Made by a program: the position numbers and the translations under genes
In this document: positions 50,082 through 58,465 of the stretch, one piece after another
How positions within the stretch are numbered: position 1 is the stretch's first letter
Layout of the letters: the number at the start of each line of letters is the position of its first letter
The notes under the pieces: model-generated
Told to the model about the DNA's origin: nothing
The model's input: only the letters and a program-made list of their open reading frames with translations
The model's database searches: none
NCBI GenBank assembly: GCA_965248635.1
Contig: OZ252114.1
Location: forward strand, 4,774,001 to 4,838,000
Origin: CBDAPI01 sp965248635
GTDB lineage: Bacteria; Acidobacteriota; UBA6911; RPQK01; CBDAPI01
Reading direction: 5' to 3'
DNA length: 64,000 nt

Positions 50082-50192
50082 GAACCAGGACCAGGTTAAA
50101 AGTTGAAAGTTGAAGGTTGAAGGTTGAAGGTTGAAGGTTGAAGGTTGAAGGTTGAAGGTTCGTGGAACTTTGAACTTGGAAACTTGGAACCT
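50082..50192. repeat. Heptamer tandem repeat tract 6
   Basis: The cleanest tract: about eight consecutive GTTGAAG units at roughly 50103-50160, flanked by diverged AGTTGAA and GGAACTT units. It lies between the cinA start and the pgpA stop. The low divergence suggests recent expansion. Confidence 0.9.
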
Positions 50193-50196
50193 TACT

Positions 50197-50664
50197 TCAG
50201 GGAATAAGACCCAGCCATCTCACCAGCAGCAGCAGCAGTCCTGCATAAAGCCCTGCCACGAGATCGTCGGTCATAATCCCGTAGCCCCCCGGGAGTCCTT
50301 CCGCCTGGCGGGCCGGCGGCGGCTTCAGAATGTCAAAAACTCGAAAAAAGAAAAATCCGAGCAGCAGGGAAGACAGCGACAGGGGAACCCAGATCAGCGT
50401 GAGGAACTGGCCCGCAACTTCATCGATGACGACTCTCGAAGGGTCGGAGTCACCCAGATCAGACGCGACCCGGTGCGCGGCCCAGGTCCCCAGGACGGTG
50501 GATCCGATCAGCCCCGCCAGCAGGAGGGGAAAGTCTTCTCCGGGGACCAGATAAAGGCACCCTGCGAGGGCAACGGCGAGCAGCGAGCCCCAGGTCCCGG
50601 GAGCGATGGGAAGATAACCGACCCCCCCGCAGGTTGCCAGCAAATGCGCAGCACGTGCGGTCAA
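50197..50664 (-). CDS. pgpA: Phosphatidylglycerophosphatase A
   Basis: A 155-aa membrane protein. It has GVGYLPIAPGTWGSLLAVAL near the N-terminus, VIDEVAGQFLTLI and FFFFRVFDILKPPPARQAEG, the three PgpA signature blocks with metal-binding acids. It makes phosphatidylglycerol from its phosphate, downstream of CdsA. It overlaps yacG by 4 bp. Confidence 0.94.
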   Translation of the reverse strand: MTARAAHLLATCGGVGYLPIAPGTWGSLLAVALAGCLYLVPGEDFPLLLAGLIGSTVLGTWAAHRVASDLGDSDPSRVVIDEVAGQFLTLIWVPLSLSSLLLGFFFFRVFDILKPPPARQAEGLPGGYGIMTDDLVAGLYAGLLLLLVRWLGLIP

Positions 50665-50849
50665 TTGACTCCCTCGGAGTCGGGCAACTCATCCTGACTC
50701 ACTCTCCGTCCCGGAATCCGGAAACGGCCCTCCAGCCACTTGCCCAGGTCCACCATTCGGCAGCGTTCGCTGCAGAAAGGAAACCACTGACTCTTTGACC
50801 CGACCCGTTTCCCGCAGTGAGGACAGAGCCCTGACTTCGAACTCTTCAC
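50661..50849 (-). CDS. yacG: YacG-like zinc finger, putative DNA gyrase inhibitor
   Basis: A 62-aa protein with four cysteines, CPHC and CSERC, arranged as CxxC-x15-CxxxC, followed by RMVDLGKWLEGRF, the typical YacG ending. E. coli YacG binds GyrB and inhibits gyrase. It overlaps rimO and pgpA by 4 bp each, so the three genes form a coupled operon. Confidence 0.9.
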   Translation of the reverse strand: MKSSKSGLCPHCGKRVGSKSQWFPFCSERCRMVDLGKWLEGRFRIPGRRVSQDELPDSEGVN

Positions 50850-52192
50850 TGCACCAGCTTCCCCACGAGATCGTACTCGTGGGCCTCCTCGACCCGGACC
50901 TCACCGATCTCTCCGGGACGTGTCGATGAAGTGACACCATCCGTCAGATAGACCACTCCGTCAATGTCTGGCGCCTGTCCTTCAGTGCGACCTTGCCACA
51001 ACATTTCACTCTCTTTGGAGACGCCCTCCAGTAGAACCGGCAGCGTCCGTCCAACCAGTCGCTGGTTGATCTGGCGAGAAATGGCCGATTGCAGCTCCAT
51101 CAGTCTTTTCTGACGCTCTTGCTTCATCTCCTCTGGAACCTTGTCTTCCAGGTGATACGACCCTGCGTGCTCCTCGTCTGAAAAACAGAATGCCCCGAGG
51201 CGATCAAACTCCACTTCCTCTACGAACTCCAGAAGTTCCTGGAAGTCTTCGTCCGTCTCGCCGGGAAAGCCCACGATCATGGTCGTCCGTATCGCTACCC
51301 CCGGCACCTGCTCTCGGATCCGTTCCACCAAACGCGTTAGTGAACCGCGATTTCCGCCTCTCTTCATCCCCTTCAGAATGTTTCGAGAAGCGTGCTGAAG
51401 CGGCATGTCAAGATAATTGCAGGCCTTCGAGCACTCCCGCACGGCGTCCAGGAGTTCCCCATAGATGTTGTTTGGATAGGCGTAGAGAAAGCGCACCCAG
51501 CGAAGACCGTCAACTTGTTCTACTTCCCGCAGCAGGTTCGCCAGGCCGTGTCGATTCCCGGAGTCGAAGCCATACATGGTGGTGTCCTGGCCAACCAGGT
51601 TGATCTCTCTGACGCCCGTTGCGGCCAGTCTCCGGATCTCAGTCAGCACCGATCTTAGAGGCCGGCTCCGAAACCGCCCCCGCATCTGAGGGATGACGCA
51701 AAAGCTGCAGGGATGGTCGCAGCCTTCGGCGATCTTTACATAGGCCGAGTAGTGTGGCGTCGTCAGAACCCGTGGGTCGGTGTCGCTGTAGAGGTACTCT
51801 TCGCGAGCCTCGTAAGCCGGCGGAACCGGCACAGTAGTCTCTGCCGGGTCGTGGCAGGCCTGCAGAATCCCTGGGAGCTCGTTGGTACCGACAACCGCGT
51901 CCACTTCCGGCAGAGCGTCGAGGATCTCCTGCCGGTATCGCTCCACCAGACAGCCGGCCACGATCAGTCGCCGGCAACGCCCCTGTTTCTTCTCCCGGGC
52001 CATTTCCAGGATGGTATCGATGGATTCCTGCTTGGCCGACTCGATAAAACCGCAGGTGTTGATGACGATGATCTCAGCCTCCCGCTGGGATGCGGTGACT
52101 TCATGTCCCCCTGTCTCCAGCAGTCCCATCATGACTTCGCTGTCGACCAGGTTCTTGGGGCACCCGAGACTGACAAATCCAACCTTAGCCAT
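50846..52192 (-). CDS. rimO: Ribosomal protein S12 methylthiotransferase
   Basis: A 448-aa radical SAM enzyme from the ATG at 52192, matching the family start KVGFVSLGCPKNLVDSEVM; a longer frame begins at 52258. The N-terminal UPF0004 domain has its three cluster Cys (LGCPKN, INTCGF, AGCLVERY). The radical SAM motif is CDHPCSFC (CxxxCxxC), and a TRAM domain ends the protein. It adds a methylthio group to an Asp of S12. The SLGCPKNLVDSE start separates it from MiaB. Confidence 0.94.
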   Translation of the reverse strand: MAKVGFVSLGCPKNLVDSEVMMGLLETGGHEVTASQREAEIIVINTCGFIESAKQESIDTILEMAREKKQGRCRRLIVAGCLVERYRQEILDALPEVDAVVGTNELPGILQACHDPAETTVPVPPAYEAREEYLYSDTDPRVLTTPHYSAYVKIAEGCDHPCSFCVIPQMRGRFRSRPLRSVLTEIRRLAATGVREINLVGQDTTMYGFDSGNRHGLANLLREVEQVDGLRWVRFLYAYPNNIYGELLDAVRECSKACNYLDMPLQHASRNILKGMKRGGNRGSLTRLVERIREQVPGVAIRTTMIVGFPGETDEDFQELLEFVEEVEFDRLGAFCFSDEEHAGSYHLEDKVPEEMKQERQKRLMELQSAISRQINQRLVGRTLPVLLEGVSKESEMLWQGRTEGQAPDIDGVVYLTDGVTSSTRPGEIGEVRVEEAHEYDLVGKLVQ

Positions 52193-52312
52193 AGGACCTG
52201 CCATTATAAACGTTCCGGGTTCCGAGTTGAGCCCACTGCATGCGTTTTCCGATGACAACGGAGCCCCGACCGTGAGGAAGGGGAGATCCCTGATCCTCTC
52301 CGTTCGCTTGTT

Positions 52313-53476
52313 TCAGGCAGTTCCGCAGTACTCGATCGCTGACCGCGTCAGAATGGCCGTGAGTTTATCGACCGACTCCAGGTCAACCCACTCCTCCGCA
52401 GAATGGGCCCCTTCCCCCGAGGGTCCAATCACGACGGTCTCGATTCCCGCTGCGGACAACAGAGCGGAATCCATCCAGGGATGGTCTCCAATCAGCTCAG
52501 GCGTGCCGCCGCAAACCTCCGCCGCCGCCAACTGCACGACTTCGACAATGCGTGAGTCCGGTTGCACTTCGAAAGGATCGCGCACCAGAAGTGTGGTCAC
52601 GCTCGATCTGAACCGGGGGTCATCGTTCTCCAAGTGTTGGAGGATGGCCCGGATTTCAGCAATGGCTTGCTCAGGGTCTTCGCCCGGGAGGGTTCTGCGT
52701 TCGATCCCCAGCCTGCACCGGGCGGCGTAGGCGCTGAGCTCGCTCCCTCCTGCCAGCGTTGCCGCGTGCAACGAAGCCGACCCGAGGAGAGGGTGTGAGG
52801 TTCGCTCTCGCAGGGCTCCTTCCAGAATCGACAGTTTGGCCAGGAACTCGCCCATCTTCATGTTGGCATCGATACCCAGATCGACACGGCTTCCATGAGC
52901 TGCCTTCCCAAGAGTCTCAACTTCCAACCAGATGAACCCCTTATGGGCAACGCAGATCTGCAGCTGGGTCGGTTCGGTCACGATCGCTGCCTCGGGTGAG
53001 ACATAGTTGAGCAGGTCGGAGGATCCGAGACTGGCGTATTCTTCGTCAGCCACCGCCGCCAGCAGGAGGTCCCCTTTCAATTCGATTCGGGCGGCGGCGA
53101 GCGCCTTCACTGCCCCCAGAATGGCTGCCAGGCTGGCTTTCATGTCGTAGGACCCGCGCCCGCACATCCTCCCGTTGTGAACGAGGGGTTCGAAGGGCCG
53201 GAGCATGTTCTCAACGCCGACAGTGTCGTAGTGAGCATTCAGCATCAGTGAAGGCCCGCCGCCGGAACCCCGTCTGGTGCCGAGGATGCTCACGCGGCCC
53301 TCGTCAGGCTCAAAGCTCCGAACCTCCAATCCAAACCGTTCCATTTGATCTGCCACATAGGTCGCGATCCGGCGCTCGCCCGGAGCCCCTGGGATCAGCC
53401 TCGGATTGACAGAGTTGATGGAGATCAGCTCAGAAAGCGTTGATCGAATGTAAGAGGAGTCGACTTGGAATCTCAT
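52313..53476 (-). CDS. M20-family metallopeptidase (ArgE/DapE/ACY1 type)
   Basis: A 387-aa protein from the ATG at 53476; the frame extends upstream but through repeat copy D. Metal-binding residues are in LNAHYDTVGVE, RGSYDMKASLAA and ADEEYASLGSSD (catalytic Glu-Glu), with a dimerisation domain inserted (TLGKAAHGSRVDLG). It could be acetylornithine or succinyl-diaminopimelate deacylase or a dipeptidase; neighbours do not settle it. Confidence 0.85.
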   Translation of the reverse strand: MRFQVDSSYIRSTLSELISINSVNPRLIPGAPGERRIATYVADQMERFGLEVRSFEPDEGRVSILGTRRGSGGGPSLMLNAHYDTVGVENMLRPFEPLVHNGRMCGRGSYDMKASLAAILGAVKALAAARIELKGDLLLAAVADEEYASLGSSDLLNYVSPEAAIVTEPTQLQICVAHKGFIWLEVETLGKAAHGSRVDLGIDANMKMGEFLAKLSILEGALRERTSHPLLGSASLHAATLAGGSELSAYAARCRLGIERRTLPGEDPEQAIAEIRAILQHLENDDPRFRSSVTTLLVRDPFEVQPDSRIVEVVQLAAAEVCGGTPELIGDHPWMDSALLSAAGIETVVIGPSGEGAHSAEEWVDLESVDKLTAILTRSAIEYCGTA

Positions 53477-53538
53477 GGAATAGATGAAACTTACTTCATT
53501 CTCGCGGCCGAAGAAAGCTGAAGCCGGCTTCGCCCAGA

Positions 53539-53574
53539 CTAGCAGTCCGTGGTGGAAGTCCCACGGACTGCTAG
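53539..53574 (+). repeat. Palindromic repeat copy D (complete)
   Basis: The best copy: CTAGCAGTCCGTGG, loop TGGAAGTC, CCACGGACTGCTAG, a perfect 14-bp stem. It lies in the divergent gap between the M20 peptidase and the TerB-like gene. The TAGAAT at its right end (53572-53577) is a possible -10 for the next gene but only about 9 bp from its ATG. Confidence 0.92.
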
Positions 53575-53585
53575 AATAGGTGCCC

Positions 53586-54125
53586 ATGAAATTGATTCGT
53601 GACTGGTTGGGACAGCCTCCGCCAACTCAGGCAGCTTCCGAGAGTGAGAATGAGACGATTCGAGAGATTACTCGAAAACTCGACCAGCTGCCCGTCGAGC
53701 AGGCTCGCTACCTGGCCGCTTTCGCTTACATCCTGGGACGTGTGGGTCATGCGGACCTGGACATCAGCGAAGACGAGACACGGGCCATGGAACAGATCCT
53801 GGTCAAGCAGGGCCAGCTCTCCCCCGACCTTGCGATCATTGTCGTGCAAATGGCCAAGTCCCAGAACCTTCTTTTCGGGGGAACGGAGAACTACCTGGTC
53901 ACACGAGAATTCAAGAAGATGTCGACTCCCGAGCAGAGGAAGAATCTGCTGCGGAGTCTCTTTGCCGTCTCGTCCTCGGACGATTCGATCTCCCTGGTGG
54001 AAGACAACGAGATCAGACAGGTCTCCAAAGAACTCGGGATCACGCACTCGAAGTTTATTGCCATTCGATCAAGTTTCCGGGAGTACCTGGCGATCCTCCG
54101 GAAGCCGGGACAGAAGACTGATTGA
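53586..54125 (+). CDS. TerB-like cytoplasmic protein
   Basis: A 179-aa, mostly helical protein from the ATG at 53586; an upstream GTG adds two residues. The central part (YLAAFAYILGRVGHADLDIS, EDETRAMEQILVK) with two acidic residues after a hydrophobic helix matches the TerB/DjlA-N-like fold, whose acids may bind metal. There is no membrane helix or J domain. Neighbours give no functional clue. Confidence 0.75.
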   Translation: MKLIRDWLGQPPPTQAASESENETIREITRKLDQLPVEQARYLAAFAYILGRVGHADLDISEDETRAMEQILVKQGQLSPDLAIIVVQMAKSQNLLFGGTENYLVTREFKKMSTPEQRKNLLRSLFAVSSSDDSISLVEDNEIRQVSKELGITHSKFIAIRSSFREYLAILRKPGQKTD

Positions 54126-54218
54126 ATCAATAGCGATAAGAACTGGGAACTGTCTGCCAGTCTCGAGCGTCAATAAGTACTCCCGACCAAGGCGATTGAT
54201 CTGTCCACTCACCCGCAA

Positions 54219-55184
54219 TCAATCCGTGGTGGCCGGGTCGGGCACCTGACCCTCCGCCCTGTAGAGGCCGTAAATGGGGCCGCCGGGCAAGGCTACCATC
54301 ATCACAATGAAAAACTGGAGAAGGCCCAGCGCAACGGCTATCTCATCCTGAGTTCCCAACTCCGCAAAGAGCAGCAGATAAAGACTCTCACGCAAGCCGA
54401 ATCCGTTGATGGTTATTGGAACCATGATGCTCAAATTGATCAGGGGTATGAAGATCAAGAAGACTCCGAAGCTGCTGCCGAAGTTCAGCGACTGGGCGGC
54501 AAACCACATCACACAAACCGCTACAAACTGAATGATCAGCGAGAGTCCGAAAACGACGAGCACCGCCGCTGGAGCTCGGATCAACGCCCTGAGACCCTGG
54601 TAGATGAGCTGGAGTTTTTCATCCAGGGCGTCGAAGCCGAACCGTGCCAGGAGCCGACTGGTGGCCCGGTGCGACCAGTCGTGGAACACGGCTACGCTGA
54701 CCAGGAAATAGATCGCAGTGAACGCGATGAAAACCCTGGAAAGACTGACGCCTCCGACTGCAATATCGGAGGACAGGGATGCGCAGAGGCCAATCAGAAG
54801 GAGAGCGCCGAGCCCGGCGCTCCGATCCAGGAAGGTGGTCGTCAACATGTGAGAGAGCCCCTTCTTTGTGCGCCGGCATACATAATAGGCTCGAAATACG
54901 TCGCCCCCGATTGAGGAGGGAAGAAAGAGGCTGAAGAAGTTCCCCATGAAGACAATGCGAAGTGCTTGCAGGTAGGGAATCTGAATCGTGAAGTAGCCCA
55001 GGATGATTTTCCATCGAAACACCGCAATCAAGGTGAGGCCCAACTGCAGCAGGACTGCCAGCAGAAGCGGGCCCAGCTGGGCCGACATGATGACGGAAGC
55101 AAGAGTTTTCAGATCCAACTGGTAGCCAAGCACCACCAGCAGCAGGATCGTAAGACCAAGTTTCAGAGAAGTTTTCCAGTTCAT
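54219..55184 (-). CDS. Flippase-like integral membrane protein (UPF0104/LPG synthase TM region)
   Basis: A 321-aa protein with about eight membrane helices. The conserved FFSLFLPSSIGGDVFRAYY and LDRSAGLGALLLIG segments and PITINGFGLRESLYL define the UPF0104 (lysylphosphatidylglycerol synthetase TM) family. Such proteins are placed in polysaccharide loci as possible lipid-linked flippases. The C-terminal EGQVPDPATTD falls in a GGGTC-type palindrome (54235-54252), so the tail may be repeat-derived. It lies 6 bp after a GT-C-like gene. Confidence 0.8.
   Translation of the reverse strand: MNWKTSLKLGLTILLLVVLGYQLDLKTLASVIMSAQLGPLLLAVLLQLGLTLIAVFRWKIILGYFTIQIPYLQALRIVFMGNFFSLFLPSSIGGDVFRAYYVCRRTKKGLSHMLTTTFLDRSAGLGALLLIGLCASLSSDIAVGGVSLSRVFIAFTAIYFLVSVAVFHDWSHRATSRLLARFGFDALDEKLQLIYQGLRALIRAPAAVLVVFGLSLIIQFVAVCVMWFAAQSLNFGSSFGVFLIFIPLINLSIMVPITINGFGLRESLYLLLFAELGTQDEIAVALGLLQFFIVMMVALPGGPIYGLYRAEGQVPDPATTD
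54235..54252. repeat. GGGTC-GGGCACCT-GACCC palindrome
   Basis: An 18-bp imperfect inverted repeat with one G-T wobble near its centre. It is related to the GTCAGGCA palindrome at 29177-29194. It lies in the last codons of the flippase-like gene. Confidence 0.5.
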
Positions 55185-55190
55185 CCGTCT

Positions 55191-56402
55191 TTATCCCGGG
55201 CCGCCCCGCAGAGAAGTCCACACGTGCGAAAAGATGCCCCAGGGCGTCCGGTCGTAGACAATTGCGGGGAAGAATCCTCCCCCCAGACCCCAGGCAAGGC
55301 TGTAAAGGACAACACCCGTGAACAGTCTTGAACCAAAGGAGGACCACGGCACCGATACCATCAGAATCGGAATCATCGGAACCAGGTACCGCGAGCCGAA
55401 TCCGGTTCCTCCCATCCAGTCAGAATAGAAGGCATGAACGCAGAAAAAAGTGACCAGAGACAGCCATTGCTCAGAATTCTCCCACACCCTCCGGCAACTC
55501 CAGAGTAGCACGGGGAAGAAAATGAACAGACCGTTGGCTGGATCCAGCAGCAGACCCGTCACCCCCGTCAGACTTAGTTTGAAGCTGGCATGGATCCCGG
55601 AGTGGAACACAGCCTGATGGTCGGTGACGTCCTGGAATAACCACTGAACCGTGAACACGATAGTCAGCACCGCCAGAAAACCGGAACAGAGCAGGGCCAA
55701 CCCCGAGCGATATCTTCCCTTCAGGCACCGTGCGATCCCCATCGTCACCGGGACCACGACGAAGGGGAACTTGATCAGAGTCCCCAGAAATCCGAACAGG
55801 AATCTGTTCTTTTGATTCCGTGCCGACAATAGAGCCATCCAGATGGCGGCAATCCAGGGTTCCGTCCAGATGTCCCGGGAGTAGCACAGCAGCGGACTGG
55901 CCAGGGCTGCGACAGGCAGGACAATTGAATTCCGGGTTTGCAGTCCCTCCAGTCGCTGTGCCATAAAAACTACGGCTACCAGTCCGGCTGTGCAGGTGAG
56001 CCAGACACAAAGAGGCTCTACCCAGAGTGTTCCCGCCAGGGGCCAGGCAAAGAAAGCCAGAAGCAGCACAAAAAAAGGCGAGTGCGTCCCCACTTCGCGC
56101 CCCCGGCTGTCCACATCGACGTGGCGGTCGATTTCAACACCGCGAAATCGCGAGCCGGCATCCCAGTCGCCTGCGAGGGCCTGATCGTAGTTATTCCTCA
56201 AATCAAAGTCGCCGTCTTCAACCAGGCTGTTGACTGCAACCAGGTAGTGGGGAGAGTCTCCGGAAAGGGCTCTAGGCAGACCCACCGCAAACTGGTTCCA
56301 CCGGAGGGAAGGCAGTCCCCGCATTTCTCTCTCATCCGAGGGTGCATGAACAGTTGTGGCAACCAGAAAGGTCAAAGCGACCAGAGCGATACTGCGACTC
56401 AT
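55191..56402 (-). CDS. Polytopic membrane protein, probable GT-C-type glycosyltransferase
   Basis: A 403-aa protein with about nine to ten hydrophobic segments. An N-terminal soluble loop contains DSPHYLVAVNSLVEDGDFDL and an Asp-rich stretch, and the segments resemble the dolichyl-phosphate mannosyltransferase-like (GT-C) fold, where an acidic pair after the first helix is catalytic. No strong family motif was recognised, so the transferase call is tentative. It begins 27 bp from the divergent O-antigen ligase-like gene and is followed by the flippase-like gene. Confidence 0.55.
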   Translation of the reverse strand: MSRSIALVALTFLVATTVHAPSDEREMRGLPSLRWNQFAVGLPRALSGDSPHYLVAVNSLVEDGDFDLRNNYDQALAGDWDAGSRFRGVEIDRHVDVDSRGREVGTHSPFFVLLLAFFAWPLAGTLWVEPLCVWLTCTAGLVAVVFMAQRLEGLQTRNSIVLPVAALASPLLCYSRDIWTEPWIAAIWMALLSARNQKNRFLFGFLGTLIKFPFVVVPVTMGIARCLKGRYRSGLALLCSGFLAVLTIVFTVQWLFQDVTDHQAVFHSGIHASFKLSLTGVTGLLLDPANGLFIFFPVLLWSCRRVWENSEQWLSLVTFFCVHAFYSDWMGGTGFGSRYLVPMIPILMVSVPWSSFGSRLFTGVVLYSLAWGLGGGFFPAIVYDRTPWGIFSHVWTSLRGGPG

Positions 56403-56429
56403 ACGGTCCTGTTAGGATACTCTCCACTC

Positions 56430-57842
56430 ATGTCAAACGCCGCAGCTATTCGGGCCATCCTCGAGACTCGAACTCTCAGGATCACGGGGCTAGCAGGCAT
56501 AGAACTCCTGGGCGCAGGCCTTTGTGCCCTGGCCTTCCTGGGCTTTGACTGGTGGATGGGTGTATGGCTCGTAACCCTTGCCATACTCGCCCATTCTTCG
56601 CCGGGTTGGGGACTGGGGCTTCTCTTTCTCTCAGTCTCGATGGATTCGGCGCGGCCGGTCGTGGGGCAAATCATCGTCTCTTACTCGGAGCTGCAGATTC
56701 CCGTCTTCCTCTCGTGCTGGTTCGGTGGCAACCTGTGGCGAAAGAGGAAGCTGATCCACGACTGGAGACTGCTGAGTTGGGGAACTCCCTTCCTGTTCAT
56801 AGTCCTTCTGTCGGGCCTGTTTTCGTCCTCGGTCTCTCGAGCTGTACTGAATACAGTTCGCTTTAGCGAAATGTTCGTTCTGGCATTTGCAGTGGACAAC
56901 CTGCTCAGGGACTCGTCCGGCCCCAGGTTTCGCGGTTTTCTTTTTGTCGGCGGCCTCTTCTATGCACTCCTGGGAGCTTTCCAGTTCCCCTTCGTTGAAT
57001 GGGGGCGAATCTACGCAACCTTCACCAACCCGAACCAGTTCTCGGGCTACCTCAACCTGGTCCTCCCCTTTCCCGTGATCCTCTTCCTGTCGGCCCGCCG
57101 AGGAGAGCGAATCAGGTGGGGATATCTGTGTGTCATCCTGCTGGTCGCCGGAGTGGCCACGCTCTCGCGAGCCGGTTTTCTGGCAGGGCTTCTTGGTATC
57201 CTGACCGTCCTGATTCTGTATTTCCGCTATCACCCACGGCCGGACCTGAGACAGATCTCCGCTACCCTGACTTCGAACACCCGCTTGCTTGTCGTGCATG
57301 TTCTGCTTGGAATCATTCTTGTGGTGTCTCTGCTGCTGACTCCTTCCACCCGGAGGGCCCTGGATGACTCCTTTCGAAACCTCACCGGACGCTTCAGCGG
57401 CGGATTTGTGTCTTCCTTCCAGAAGACCCGCCAACCCTATTTCGCGGTTGGATGGGCCATTTGGAAGGATCACCCGTGGCTGGGTGTCGGCCCCGGAAAC
57501 TACAAACGGGCAGTCCGGCAGAAAAGAGCTCTGGTGAGAAGCTATCGAGACAAACGGGTTTCGTACCGGATTTTTGTCCAATCCCTCAGCTCCCATGTCC
57601 ATAACCTGTACCTGCAGACCGGTGTCAACTTTGGCATCCTCGGATTGGCAACCCTTCTTTACTTCTTCCAGCGTTTGTTGTTGGCCCTGTTACGAGATGC
57701 CAGAGGTTCCCCTGCCGCGCTTGCCGGTGTCGGATTACTCGCAGCCTTCTTTTTTCACAACCTGCTGGATGTGACATTCCCCAGCCTGGGGGTTGAAATG
57801 GGTATCCTGTTGGGCGTGTCTCTGAGCCGTGACCGACTTTGA
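56430..57842 (+). CDS. O-antigen ligase/polymerase-like protein (Wzy/WaaL family)
   Basis: A 470-aa membrane protein from the ATG at 56430; a longer frame overlapping the upstream gene is non-coding. It has about 12 helices with the large periplasmic loop WGRIYATFTNPNQFSGYLNL ahead of a helix, and a later DHPWLGVGPGNYKRAVRQ segment, both hallmarks of the Wzy_C family. Such proteins polymerise or ligate O-antigen at the membrane. A second member is encoded at 59.7 kb. Confidence 0.82.
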   Translation: MSNAAAIRAILETRTLRITGLAGIELLGAGLCALAFLGFDWWMGVWLVTLAILAHSSPGWGLGLLFLSVSMDSARPVVGQIIVSYSELQIPVFLSCWFGGNLWRKRKLIHDWRLLSWGTPFLFIVLLSGLFSSSVSRAVLNTVRFSEMFVLAFAVDNLLRDSSGPRFRGFLFVGGLFYALLGAFQFPFVEWGRIYATFTNPNQFSGYLNLVLPFPVILFLSARRGERIRWGYLCVILLVAGVATLSRAGFLAGLLGILTVLILYFRYHPRPDLRQISATLTSNTRLLVVHVLLGIILVVSLLLTPSTRRALDDSFRNLTGRFSGGFVSSFQKTRQPYFAVGWAIWKDHPWLGVGPGNYKRAVRQKRALVRSYRDKRVSYRIFVQSLSSHVHNLYLQTGVNFGILGLATLLYFFQRLLLALLRDARGSPAALAGVGLLAAFFFHNLLDVTFPSLGVEMGILLGVSLSRDRL

Positions 57843-57875
57843 TCCATTGGGAACAAGTGTTACCTTGACAGGCCT

Positions 57876-58457
57876 GTGATCAGACAGACTCCGTCGTCCT
57901 CCTTTATTGAGAAGTATCGCCTGGTTGCGGAGAAAACACTTGCGGAGCTGCCCCTTGCAGCGGTGATCCAGCTGATTGAACTACTGGAGAAAAGCCGGCG
58001 GCAGAATCACCAGATCTTCGTGTGCGGCAATGGCGGAAGCGCGGTCATGTCGAGCCACCTGGCCAGCGAACTGGGAACAGAGCCTCTGGAAGAGGGATCT
58101 GGTCGATTCCGCGTGTACTCCCTAACGGACAATGTTGCCTGGCTCACGGCGATTGCGAACGACACCGACTATTCAAAGGTATTCGTCGAGCAGCTCAAGA
58201 ATCTGTCCCGGGAAGGAGACCTTCTGATCGCTTTCAGCTGCAGTGGGAACTCAGAGAACGTGATCGAGGCAGTGCGCTGGGCAAAGCAGGCCGGGCTGAC
58301 CACCGTTGGGATCACTGGCCAACCGGGCGGTCGGCTGGCCGAGGGCGCTGACCTAGTGGTGGCCGTTCCCAGTTCCTTCACGCCGCAGATTCAGGAGGGA
58401 CACATGCAGATCCAACACCTGATCAGCTACTACTTTGCGGAGACGCAGTTCCACTGA
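57876..58457 (+). CDS. SIS-domain phosphoheptose isomerase-like protein
   Basis: A 193-aa SIS protein starting at GTG. It has QIFVCGNGGSAVMSSHLASE, the sugar-phosphate site of GmhA-type isomerases, and LIAFSCSGNSENVIEAVRWA. It would make D-glycero-D-manno-heptose 7-phosphate from sedoheptulose 7-phosphate, feeding the heptose kinase at 45.8 kb. Two catalytic residues of E. coli GmhA (Glu65, His180) could not be checked precisely; SELG and GHMQIQHL are plausible equivalents. Confidence 0.8.
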   Translation: MIRQTPSSSFIEKYRLVAEKTLAELPLAAVIQLIELLEKSRRQNHQIFVCGNGGSAVMSSHLASELGTEPLEEGSGRFRVYSLTDNVAWLTAIANDTDYSKVFVEQLKNLSREGDLLIAFSCSGNSENVIEAVRWAKQAGLTTVGITGQPGGRLAEGADLVVAVPSSFTPQIQEGHMQIQHLISYYFAETQFH

Positions 58458-58465
58458 CCAGCTCA

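Noticed and set aside
50103..50160. Direct repeats as a CRISPR array
   Set aside because: Units are 7 nt in direct tandem with no spacers, and no cas genes are present.
55938..56430. A 164-residue N-terminal extension of the O-antigen ligase-like protein
   Set aside because: It runs antisense through the upstream GT-C-like gene and has no membrane or family features; the ATG at 56430 gives a normal protein.
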